Assembly (NCBI RefSeq): GCF_900102165.1
Contig: NZ_FNBD01000002.1
Coordinates: forward strand, 248,001-312,000
DNA: 64,000 nt
Origin: Cellulophaga baltica
Lineage (GTDB): Bacteria; Bacteroidota; Bacteroidia; Flavobacteriales; Flavobacteriaceae
Direction: 5' to 3'
Position numbers and translations under genes: made by a program. Under the pieces are notes generated by a model. The model was not told where the DNA came from. It was given only the letters and a program-made list of their open reading frames with translations, and searched no databases. Shown here in pieces: positions 43,680-52,458 of the stretch (positions are counted from its first letter, which is position 1; the number at the start of each line of letters is the position of its first letter).

Positions 43680-46076
43680 TTATTCTAAAATATCCAAGAG
43701 TTCCAAAGTATAATTATCCCCAGTTTGTAGGTAGGCAAACTTTTCTTCAATGATAGCCCCTAGCTTTCTTTTTTCAAAAGATGCTGTCATTCCCAAATCA
43801 ATTTTGGTCATTTTTAGTTCCAGGGCCCTCTTTATAGTTTGAAAAAGTAATTGGCGGTAGGTATGATATTTGTTTACATAGTCATAGTCCAATCCTACAA
43901 AGGCTGGAACATAGGTATGATTTCCATTTTTATAGCAAAACATTACACCTATTAGAAGATCATGAGCTTCTGATAAATGAACAGTAATAAATTCCCAACA
44001 AGAGTGCTCCGACATAGTTTGAAAGAGTTTTTTGGGAAATGTAAAAGTATTAAGTCCTATATTGTTTTGATGAACATTTAAAAATAACTGAGTCATTTGC
44101 TCCAGTTGCTTTTGAGAAGTGGATGTTTCAACTTTAACTTGTAATAAAGGCTGTACTGCTAGAATTTCTTTTCGAACATGTTGTCTGTTTCTTGATGATA
44201 ATTTTGAGACATAATTGGCCATGGAATCCTGTGTAACTAAATCAATAGTACAGGCACTTGGCATTTGTATTCTTACAAAACCTTGACCTTGAAAATAGGT
44301 GTATGAAGGTTCATTTCTTTTAAAGTCTCGAAGCACGGTCATTTTAGTGCTGAACTCTTGTTCAAGCTGTTCAAGTTTTTGTACAAAAGCATCTAGAGCT
44401 TCTTTTCTTAAGGGATGCTTTTCGTTTACATATAGATGCTCTCCTTCCGTAAAAAGGGAACCCAAACTTAATACGTTCGTTGTAAGATAGTAAGGATTTG
44501 TTTTCCTTTTCTCTTCAATCCCCTTTGAGGCACTCTCTTTAGACAACATATCGTCCTTCCAAAGTGCTATAGTGAGATATGCCGCTACTATGGGATGCTG
44601 GTTATCATCATAAATGATAACATACTTGAAAATCCAATTATGCTCTATCTGCTGATTATTTATAAAGACTTCCTCTTGAAATTTAAGTCCGTCCCAATCA
44701 AAAACACCTTGATGCCTAAAACATTTATTCCATATACCCTTATCTATTTGCTGTATTGAATCTTTTATTTCAACATGGAAGGATTGTTGTTTTGGCTTTT
44801 CTAAAGGTCGGTTGATTTCTAATTTGAAAGCTTTAAAAACGCGAGTAGGATTGGTAAAAGTTTCCTCCAAAGCCTTTGGAAAATGATATTTCATAGCTTC
44901 TACTAAACCTTTAATTTCTTCCTTTTGGTTATGCATTGAAATGGTGATACGTACGCCTGTATTTTTAACAGGTACTGCAGGAAATAATCCTAAGTTTACG
45001 TAATATCCTTCCTCCATTATTCGATTGACAAAGTTGTAGCCTGTTTTTGGCATACCCGTTCCAATATAGAAAACAGGAGAATTATTTTTATCCACTAAGG
45101 GTAGCTCTGTTTCTTCTAGTAAGCTATTAAAGTATTGCGTTCTGCTTTCTAATTCATCTTGAAGTTCATATATTTCAGGTGATAAATGAATATCTGCTGA
45201 AGCGCTTGCTGCAGCAACTGAAGCAGGCTCCAACTGCGCTGAAAATGTTAAAGGACCACCAAATTTTTTAATTTTGTGGTACATTTTTTTATTAGAGCAT
45301 GCCAAAACAGCACCACTTGCGCCAAACGTTTTACTTAGCGTTCCAAAGAGTAACACATTCTCTGAAAGCTCTTGAAGCTCGTTCAGCGCATATCCCGTTC
45401 CGTTTTTACCAATCCAGCTCATGCCATGAACATCATCGATATATAAATGTAGTTGAGGATACTTTGTACAAAGAGTTTTTAAATCATTCATGGGCGCATA
45501 ATCTCCAAACATAGAATAAATACCATCTGCCATGTACCATATTTTTTTGTGCTTATCCAATTTTGATTTGATTTTATCTTCCAACATATTCAGATCATTA
45601 TGTCGTATCATATCAATTGCTACGCTTCTATTCTTTAAAACTTTAGCTGCACTTTGCACGCTCCAATGCACCTGATGATCAAGTATAATAGCGTCTCGAT
45701 CATCTACAGCACTAGGAATAACGCCCATATGTCCTAAGGTGCTGTTTTTGGTGATAATAATAGGGTTTTGATACATTGCAGTTACCTTTTCTTCCAATTG
45801 ACGGTATAAGGGATTAGAAATGTAGGACTTAGATAAGGGAAATTGGGTGCCATACCTCATAATGGCCTCAACTGCAGCTTCTTTTAACCTTGAATCCTGT
45901 TCTAAACCCAAATATCCAGTCGTTCCAAAATGGAATAACTTCTTGTTTTTTACCCCAATAGTTCTTCCATTAAAACTATCCCCTTCAGCATATAAATGAA
46001 GAACTCCTTCCCTTTCTGCATCTGTAAATACCTCATTAACTGAGTCTAAAAAATTGTTGTGTTGAATTTTTGCCAT
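43680..46076 (-). CDS. Alpha-oxoamine synthase (PLP) fused to a GNAT/FemAB-like acyltransferase
   Basis: The 798-residue protein has an N-terminal AONS/KBL-type PLP domain (about 1-400) with TTGYLGLEQDSRLKEA, YIDDVHGMSWIGKNG and the PLP lysine in LFGTLSKTFGASGAV. The C-terminal half (about 430-798) is an Acetyltransf_6-like domain (SRNRQHVRKEI, MFCYKNGNHTYVPAFVGLD). It should condense an amino acid with an acyl thioester and perhaps acylate the product. The combination suggests synthesis of a lipid-like or signalling metabolite; product unknown. It is divergent from the STAS-like gene. Confidence 0.8.
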   Translation of the reverse strand: MAKIQHNNFLDSVNEVFTDAEREGVLHLYAEGDSFNGRTIGVKNKKLFHFGTTGYLGLEQDSRLKEAAVEAIMRYGTQFPLSKSYISNPLYRQLEEKVTAMYQNPIIITKNSTLGHMGVIPSAVDDRDAIILDHQVHWSVQSAAKVLKNRSVAIDMIRHNDLNMLEDKIKSKLDKHKKIWYMADGIYSMFGDYAPMNDLKTLCTKYPQLHLYIDDVHGMSWIGKNGTGYALNELQELSENVLLFGTLSKTFGASGAVLACSNKKMYHKIKKFGGPLTFSAQLEPASVAAASASADIHLSPEIYELQDELESRTQYFNSLLEETELPLVDKNNSPVFYIGTGMPKTGYNFVNRIMEEGYYVNLGLFPAVPVKNTGVRITISMHNQKEEIKGLVEAMKYHFPKALEETFTNPTRVFKAFKLEINRPLEKPKQQSFHVEIKDSIQQIDKGIWNKCFRHQGVFDWDGLKFQEEVFINNQQIEHNWIFKYVIIYDDNQHPIVAAYLTIALWKDDMLSKESASKGIEEKRKTNPYYLTTNVLSLGSLFTEGEHLYVNEKHPLRKEALDAFVQKLEQLEQEFSTKMTVLRDFKRNEPSYTYFQGQGFVRIQMPSACTIDLVTQDSMANYVSKLSSRNRQHVRKEILAVQPLLQVKVETSTSQKQLEQMTQLFLNVHQNNIGLNTFTFPKKLFQTMSEHSCWEFITVHLSEAHDLLIGVMFCYKNGNHTYVPAFVGLDYDYVNKYHTYRQLLFQTIKRALELKMTKIDLGMTASFEKRKLGAIIEEKFAYLQTGDNYTLELLDILE

Positions 46077-46274
46077 GACTTATTAATTTTAGTCATATAA
46101 TTTACCATCATTTGTAAGAATTTAATTAACATTCCTAATTCAAAATCCTTTAAAGTCAAGTTTTAATCCTAAATAGATAAGCAAATAACCATATATACAT
46201 AGCTCTAAGCGTGCTTATGTTATTATACTATTGATTATTTTGTAAATTTATAAACCTTACCAGTTTTCTATTTT

Positions 46275-46649
46275 ATGCGAAATTATTTTGAAAATGATTA
46301 CACCTCTTTTAGATTTCATGATGATGTATTACACATTATATACCATCAAGGAACTAGTATTGATCTAAACGCTGCTATTCAAATTGTCAAAGACCGTTTG
46401 ACTTTGCAAGAAGGACAATCCCTTCCCATACTGTGTGATGTCAGAGGTATTAAAGAAATAAACAAAGCGGCTAGATCATATTTAGCTCTGGAGGGATCAA
46501 CGCTTATTAAGGCCTTAGCGGTAATAGTAGATCCTCCGGTTTCAAAAATAATGTGGGACTTCTATATTCGAACAAGCAACCCACCTATCCCAAATAAATC
46601 ATGTGAAAGTATGGATGAAGCGCTAACATTTCTAAAAAAGTTTATTTGA
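46275..46649 (+). CDS. DUF7793/STAS-like small protein
   Basis: The 124-residue protein has an alternating strand-helix pattern (LHIIYHQGTSIDLNAAIQIV, LPILCDVRGIKEINKAARSY) typical of SpoIIAA/STAS-like folds and of the family I recall as DUF7793. It starts the plus-strand operon running through the AraC-type gene. Such proteins appear near regulators or synthases in flavobacteria, with no defined role. Confidence 0.65.
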   Translation: MRNYFENDYTSFRFHDDVLHIIYHQGTSIDLNAAIQIVKDRLTLQEGQSLPILCDVRGIKEINKAARSYLALEGSTLIKALAVIVDPPVSKIMWDFYIRTSNPPIPNKSCESMDEALTFLKKFI

Positions 46650-46694
46650 TTCGTCCTAGGGAAATTTCTAGTTATAAGTTTTAAAATAGTCATT

Positions 46695-47657
46695 GTGAGT
46701 CTGAGTAAAAAAGCAAGAATAAAAAATATTACCGCTATGCTATTAGAAATGGCGTCAGGTAATTTCTTTTATCGCTTGGAACGCTATGCTAAAAATGACA
46801 ATTTGGAGGCTATCAGTATTTCGCTAAATATGTTGGCGGAAGAAATTCAAGAAACCATTCATCATCAAGGATTTGCAAATATAAATAGTCCTAGGATTAA
46901 TATTGTTCAAATGAGTTTTATCTTGGATGAACATGGCTACATTGAAATGGCTAATCAACAATCCTGTAACCTTCTTTCTGTACTTATGAATGAAATTATT
47001 GGACAACAGTTTATCTATTTTTTGGATCATCAGTCGCAAGAAAAATGGAGGGATTTACAAGAAGAGCTGATCCGTAAAAAGTCATCAGATACTTCTATAG
47101 AGCTAAGGTTTAAGTCGAAGTCAGATTTGAAAATTCCGAAAACAGCTTATGTTTCCTCCTTTAAAGGTATACATGGTAAAACCTCTAAAATTCTTATCAC
47201 TGTCATTCATAATTCCAATCAACAAGATACATCAGATAAAGAACTAAAAAAAAGTGTAACACAATATATTGATCAAGAAAATACAGAATCTAAAAAAGCA
47301 AAAATAAAATTGAGTTTTGAGGATATACGTAAAATTCGCAAAGGCCGTGATATCATACTCACTAACCTCGAATCTGACTTCCCTTCCTTAAGAGAATTTG
47401 CCCTACAACTTGGAACAAATGAATTTAAATTGAAATACGGATTCAGAGAATTATATGGAAACTCTGTACATCGTTTTTTAATGAACGAACGCTTTAGAAA
47501 AGCTCAAATGATGATTCAATTTACAGACCAATCTTTAAAATCCATAGCCCATCTAAATGGCTTTAAAAGTAGCTCTCATTTTTCAAGGGCGTTCAAAAAA
47601 AAATATGGATATGCTCCTAGTGAACTTCGAAAAAAATCAACTAATACAGAAGAATAA
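46695..47657 (+). CDS. PAS-AraC family transcriptional regulator
   Basis: The 320-residue protein starts at GTG 46695. A PAS-like domain spans about 60-170 (MSFILDEHGYIEMANQQSCN) and the AraC DNA-binding domain lies at the C-terminus (LREFALQLGTNEFKLKYGFR and SIAHLNGFKSSSHFSRAFKK). It probably senses a small ligand and controls the flanking synthase and SusCD genes. It is 45 bp after the STAS-like gene. Confidence 0.88.
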   Translation: MSLSKKARIKNITAMLLEMASGNFFYRLERYAKNDNLEAISISLNMLAEEIQETIHHQGFANINSPRINIVQMSFILDEHGYIEMANQQSCNLLSVLMNEIIGQQFIYFLDHQSQEKWRDLQEELIRKKSSDTSIELRFKSKSDLKIPKTAYVSSFKGIHGKTSKILITVIHNSNQQDTSDKELKKSVTQYIDQENTESKKAKIKLSFEDIRKIRKGRDIILTNLESDFPSLREFALQLGTNEFKLKYGFRELYGNSVHRFLMNERFRKAQMMIQFTDQSLKSIAHLNGFKSSSHFSRAFKKKYGYAPSELRKKSTNTEE

Positions 47658-47759
47658 TATTGAATTCATCCCTATTTATTAGATAATCCTTTTCAATCAA
47701 TCACTTATCCCTAATAAATAAATTTTAGTAGTGAACTTTACCATATCAAATCAAAAGAT

Positions 47760-48197
47760 ATGGCTACTCCTATTTTTCGCTATCATATAGTACTAAAAAT
47801 AATATGTTTTTTGTTCCTAGCGCTATGGGTGTATGCTGCTACAAGCAAACTACTTATTTATCAAGAGTTTGAAATTCAATTAAGTAAATCTCCTTTTGCG
47901 TCAAATTATTCTACCTTATTAGTATGGATGATTCCTTTGACGGAGTACATCCTAGCTGGTTTATTTCTTTTTCCAAAGTATATCTTAAGTGCTCTATACC
48001 TCAGCTTTTCAATGATGGTACTTTTTACGATTTATATCCTTGGAGTTCTAAACTTTAGCAATGCTATCCCCTGTGCTTGTGGGGGCGTTATAACTACCCT
48101 TAGCTGGAATGAGCATCTATTGTTTAATATTCTTTTTATAGGGCTTGCTATACTTGGAATATTACTTTTTAAAAAACAAAATACTATTGATTCTTAA
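47760..48197 (+). CDS. MauE/DoxX-like redox-associated membrane protein
   Basis: The 145-residue protein has four hydrophobic segments (about 10-30, 50-68, 72-95, 118-138) and a CACGG motif at about 104-108 between helices 3 and 4, the MauE pattern. MauE-like proteins deliver electrons or help disulfide formation for exported proteins. The next gene encodes a secreted peptide with two cysteines, a plausible client. Confidence 0.8.
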   Translation: MATPIFRYHIVLKIICFLFLALWVYAATSKLLIYQEFEIQLSKSPFASNYSTLLVWMIPLTEYILAGLFLFPKYILSALYLSFSMMVLFTIYILGVLNFSNAIPCACGGVITTLSWNEHLLFNILFIGLAILGILLFKKQNTIDS

Positions 48198-48273
48198 AAA
48201 ATTACTGTGCAGTATCAGGGGAAGACCGAAAACCTGTACATAGAGTAGGTCGTTAATTTTAAATTACAAAATC

Positions 48274-48519
48274 ATGAAAAAATCATTTTTTAAAATCATT
48301 TTACCTGCTTTTGCCATTCTAATGGCCATAAGCCTATCCTTCGCTACGACATCAGAAGAAGTAGCTTCACCTGCCTATTACGATCATCCTGTTTTAGGAG
48401 CTCAACCTGTACCAGGAGGATCTGATTGTCCTCAGACAGGCACCATCGAATGTATGTACGGTGAATTTCCAATCTATGCCGATGAAGGTCTGAGTATTAA
48501 GTTGTTCATTAGAAATTAA
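48274..48519 (+). CDS. DUF6520-type small secreted protein
   Basis: The 81-residue protein has a signal peptide (MKKSFFKIILPAFAILMAIS) and a mature part of about 55 residues with Cys 52 and Cys 60 (SDCPQTGTIECMYG). I recognise the N-terminal pattern and YYDHPVLGAQ as DUF6520, a flavobacterial family of unknown function often next to MauE-like genes. A short secreted disulfide peptide fits. A strong terminator follows. Confidence 0.75.
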   Translation: MKKSFFKIILPAFAILMAISLSFATTSEEVASPAYYDHPVLGAQPVPGGSDCPQTGTIECMYGEFPIYADEGLSIKLFIRN

Positions 48520-48541
48520 TCTCTCGAACGCTTTTCATCTA

Positions 48542-48573
48542 AAAAGGTGTCCAAAAAATGGACACCTTTTTTT
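48542..48573 (+). terminator. Terminator after the DUF6520 gene
   Basis: AAAGGTGTCC and GGACACCTTT form a 10-bp stem around AAAAAAT and are followed by a run of seven T. It closes the plus-strand operon and stands between it and the convergent metalloprotease gene. Confidence 0.9.
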
Positions 48574-48650
48574 GACTAATTCAACTATATTAAGTTTCAA
48601 AAAAAACCTACTTCTAAAACTCAAAATCTTCTAATAAAGTTGTCATAACC

Positions 48651-50972
48651 TTACTCTAGTTTGCTTAATGTTTTTAACAATAAGAGAAGGTGTCCTTTAT
48701 TATTTTCCTGGATTTCTAATGTCTCAACAATTAATTGTTGTAACTCACCTAATTCATATCTAAAAATACTTTTAGTTTTCTGAGAATACACCGAACGTTT
48801 TGCATCGCCCATACTTTGCAATCCTTTATATTCTATTCCGAATAGCATACGTTCCAAATAAAATTGTTGAAGTTCTTGTCTTCTTCTTTCTATTTCCCTA
48901 TTTCCTTCTTTTAATTCAGAAAATAAACCTGCCTGTATTTGTGATATCACCTTTTCGGAAAGCATTAGCTGTTGCAAATTTTCTTCGGTATACTCCAATC
49001 TTTTCATTCGCATGGCTGACAATAAGTCGGCAAGAAGATTTATTTGTAATTCTGTAAGTCTATCTGGATAAGTAGAATAATCAAGTCCAATTTTCCAATC
49101 AGGATATGCTAACCATTTAGGAGGATTAAAGGCATGAAGAAGAAAATAATCTAAGGCCTTATATTGCTCCTCTAATGGAATTGGTGTGTACATTGTACCA
49201 TCTTGTGCCTGCACCTTATAGCGTATATCAAATCCCCCAATCAAGGATAACACTTGTCGCATTTGATTTTGCCATAGATCTAGCCCTTTATCATATAAGC
49301 GTTCTGCTAATTGATAATCATTTTGAAACTTATTGACTTTAGGGATTAGCGCCATTGTCCTTTCCAAGTTTTTCAAGGCTAAAGCTGTACTTCTTACAGG
49401 ATCATTGCTCTCAACTACTTCATTGGTTGCACCGGGCCCTATTATTTCTGCGAAGGAAATACTACGTCTATACCACGGTACAGTATCCTGTTCTCTAATA
49501 ATTCGCTCTAAAAAATCGCTATCATTCAAATCGATAGCTTTAGTCTCGAAGGGGGTATAGGCCCAACGAATACTATAGGAATCCGTTGGGCCTACTTTTT
49601 GAATGAATAAGGATGGGGGAATACCATCTTCTGGTTGCACCAAATTATTATGTCTTGCGTAAGTCATAATACTTGGCGTATGACCCATTAGTTGTAACCA
49701 TTCCTTATTGCGCATATTTTCAAAGGGATATGCATATTCTCCATAATGACCATCTACAAGTCCAAAGGAATGACCTGCTTCATGCCCCACTAAAGACTGA
49801 AGTAGTTCCCCTATTAACTCATCAGAGAATGGATATTGCTGAGCTCTTGTATCGGAGGCTGCGCACCGAATAAAATAACTATCCATTAGATATTGTAAAG
49901 TTGAACCCATTAAAATATCAGATTTCAGAATTTCACCAGAGCGTTCATCAATAACGTAATTCACCGAGGCCCCGCCCCCACTCTCATAACCTCTCACATT
50001 TCTAAAATTTCCCCAATGCACTAAAGAGTGATTTACACTATTGAATTCAGTATTCAAAATGTTCTCCCTAGAAGGATTGTTAACGACTATTGCATTTTTA
50101 AATCCTGCTGCCTCAAAAGCAGGAAGCCATGCGAGAATGCCTTTTCGCAAATAAGGCCACCATTTTTCAGGGATCTCAGGAGACAAATTAAATACAATAG
50201 GTTTTATAGGTTCACTCAAGACTTTATCTGGATGTTTTTTTTCTAATCTCCATCTGGTAATGCTCGCAAGACTATTACTGGTTTTATTGCTCAAACCTCC
50301 TTCATAATTTTCTGTTCTAAATCCCATTCGATAATCAAATTTTCGTGAGGTCATAGTTTCTGGTAAGCGAAAAAAACTAAAATCAACAGGAATAGTTATT
50401 CTAGACTGCTCTTTAACCACACCCCAAATGGTTTGTATTAAAACTTCATTGGAAAGGTTTTTTACTTTTTTCACAAAAGTTAAATCATTTATAATAGACT
50501 CATGACTACTTCTGTACCAGTCAATTTGATCAGTCAATAGCAACCCTGAAATCTCGATCAGGGAAGTTTGGGGATCGGCCTTATCATTAATAATTGGAAA
50601 TTTTGCCAAAATACTGCTCGTACTCGCTGGATTATTTGAGATTGGGATTTTTACACCACTCAAAGATGCTACACGTACTGTTTCCAATAAAATGTAATTT
50701 TGAAATTTAGTCCAAACAACATGCTTGGATACTACTTTATACCCATCATTGTGGCGAACAAGAAGCATTTGCTCATTTAACATGCCATCGGGAATTTGTA
50801 AAAATAACTTCGCTCCTTCCAGATATGTTTTTAAAAACGGTTGTTCTTGCAGGTGGGTACCTATTGTTGACATTCGATTGGAATGCACTTCTTGACTTAC
50901 TATTCTCCCACCCCCTAGTATTTGAAATAGGATTAGAAAAATGTATCTATAGGCTCCTCTTTTGTAGCTCAT
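48651..50972 (-). CDS. Secreted zinc metalloprotease (DUF5117/DUF4953 type)
   Basis: From ATG 50972 (MSYKRGAYRYIFLILFQILGG) the protein of about 773 residues has a signal peptide; the longer frame to 51020 overlaps susD. The zinc site is VGHEAGHSFGLVDGHYGEY near residue 394 (HExxHxxG..D). This family of large periplasmic or outer-membrane proteases commonly travels with SusCD pairs. It is probably co-transcribed with the upstream SusC and SusD genes. Its substrate is unknown; the neighbouring secreted peptide is one candidate. Confidence 0.82.
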   Translation of the reverse strand: MSYKRGAYRYIFLILFQILGGGRIVSQEVHSNRMSTIGTHLQEQPFLKTYLEGAKLFLQIPDGMLNEQMLLVRHNDGYKVVSKHVVWTKFQNYILLETVRVASLSGVKIPISNNPASTSSILAKFPIINDKADPQTSLIEISGLLLTDQIDWYRSSHESIINDLTFVKKVKNLSNEVLIQTIWGVVKEQSRITIPVDFSFFRLPETMTSRKFDYRMGFRTENYEGGLSNKTSNSLASITRWRLEKKHPDKVLSEPIKPIVFNLSPEIPEKWWPYLRKGILAWLPAFEAAGFKNAIVVNNPSRENILNTEFNSVNHSLVHWGNFRNVRGYESGGGASVNYVIDERSGEILKSDILMGSTLQYLMDSYFIRCAASDTRAQQYPFSDELIGELLQSLVGHEAGHSFGLVDGHYGEYAYPFENMRNKEWLQLMGHTPSIMTYARHNNLVQPEDGIPPSLFIQKVGPTDSYSIRWAYTPFETKAIDLNDSDFLERIIREQDTVPWYRRSISFAEIIGPGATNEVVESNDPVRSTALALKNLERTMALIPKVNKFQNDYQLAERLYDKGLDLWQNQMRQVLSLIGGFDIRYKVQAQDGTMYTPIPLEEQYKALDYFLLHAFNPPKWLAYPDWKIGLDYSTYPDRLTELQINLLADLLSAMRMKRLEYTEENLQQLMLSEKVISQIQAGLFSELKEGNREIERRRQELQQFYLERMLFGIEYKGLQSMGDAKRSVYSQKTKSIFRYELGELQQLIVETLEIQENNKGHLLLLLKTLSKLE

Positions 50973-51006
50973 AATTGATTTTTTTTCAAAGTCAAATGAG
51001 CTTCCA

Positions 51007-52398
51007 TTAATAGCCCACATTTTGAGGTTTTAGATTGGGGTTTACCGCTATTTCTGCATCTGGAATAGGTAATAAAATATCCGTATTTTTCCAATTAGAT
51101 TTTATGGTTGATAGTGTGTTTTCAGCTTCTCCCGTGCGCTTTAAATCAAACCAGCGATGACCTTGTTCTGTAAAAAATTCTAGAAAACGTTCTTGCAAAA
51201 TAGCGCTTATGAGTTCCTCTTTAGTAGCAGCGACCGTATCGTCAAGCCCTGCCCTATTTCGTATCGTATTTAAATCTGTTTGACTCCCTAAAAGATTATT
51301 TAATTGAGCTTGTGCTTCTGCACGAATAAGGTATTGTTCTTCCAATCTAAAGAGAATGGAATACTCTAAAGATACCGTAGCATTAAATATGGATTTGTAT
51401 TTGTTGGCATAGTGAAGCGTGGTAAGACCATCAGCACTTGTAGTACTCCCTACCCAATTCAAGCGTCTGAGATCACCAGGTTCAAAAGAACCTAAGAGTT
51501 CTTCATGTAGTGCAAAAGCTTGTCCAGGAATAAATCTTATCACAAATTGGTTAGCTTCATAAGTATTTAAAATAGAAATCCCATTAGGCTTAAATTGCCA
51601 CAATGTACTCGCAGCAGATTTTAGAAATACCTTAGTAACATCCGGTTCTAACGAAAATGTATTTATCAAGATACTAGCAGTACTTTCCGCCATTTCCCAG
51701 TTTTCAGTATATAAATACATACGGGCTAACAACGCATTAGCAACTGCCTTATTGGGTATCACCTTTTCTCCTGTTACATCCTCATTTTTTAGGAGATTTA
51801 CAGCTGCTTTCAAATCATTTATGATATTTTCATAAACCAGACCAATGGGGGTGCGTGACACCGTATTATTCTCTAAATAGTTTGTTGTTGTGATATAAGG
51901 AACATCTCCGTATAGCGATGCCAACAAGCTATGTATATATGCTCTAACAAAAAGGGCTTGACCATTAAATTCAGCTTTCTCATCGGCACTAAGTAACTTG
52001 GAATTTTCAACTTCTGTTATAATATCATTAGCTGCATATAAAATAGAGTAAGCATTAGTCCACCAGCTATTTGTTGTGCTATTAGATGCTAACACATTGT
52101 GCTGATACAATTGATTATTGGCGGTATCAAAAAGGTAGTAGTCTAATTCATCGGTATAAATACCCATTAAAGTACTTAACCCATTATTCCCAGAAACCAA
52201 ACTTTCATCACGCATTTTTAAATAGATATTTGCCAATGCCGATTTTACAGTAGCGGCATCATCGAATACTGTTTTTGTACTCAAGTTGTTTTTTGGAGGA
52301 TCCACCTCCACAAAATCGGTGCAAGAATAAAAGCTTAAACACAGGCCTAAAAAGCCCATCAATTTCCATCGAATAAATTCAGTATTTACACTACTCAT
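51007..52398 (-). CDS. SusD/RagB family nutrient-binding lipoprotein
   Basis: From ATG 52398 the protein has lipobox LSFYSC (Cys 26) and then DFVEVDPPKNNLSTKTVFDD, the SusD start. TPR-like helices and the C-terminal RNRAGL, ERFLEFFTEQGHRWFDLKRTG are diagnostic. It forms the lid of the SusC barrel at the cell surface. A start at 52440 is possible. The gene follows susC by about 60 bp. Confidence 0.93.
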   Translation of the reverse strand: MSSVNTEFIRWKLMGFLGLCLSFYSCTDFVEVDPPKNNLSTKTVFDDAATVKSALANIYLKMRDESLVSGNNGLSTLMGIYTDELDYYLFDTANNQLYQHNVLASNSTTNSWWTNAYSILYAANDIITEVENSKLLSADEKAEFNGQALFVRAYIHSLLASLYGDVPYITTTNYLENNTVSRTPIGLVYENIINDLKAAVNLLKNEDVTGEKVIPNKAVANALLARMYLYTENWEMAESTASILINTFSLEPDVTKVFLKSAASTLWQFKPNGISILNTYEANQFVIRFIPGQAFALHEELLGSFEPGDLRRLNWVGSTTSADGLTTLHYANKYKSIFNATVSLEYSILFRLEEQYLIRAEAQAQLNNLLGSQTDLNTIRNRAGLDDTVAATKEELISAILQERFLEFFTEQGHRWFDLKRTGEAENTLSTIKSNWKNTDILLPIPDAEIAVNPNLKPQNVGY

Positions 52399-52458
52399 GT
52401 TCCAAATATTGGATCTTGTTTGTTTTATTTTTTGTTTCATTTTTATAATTTTTTAGTT

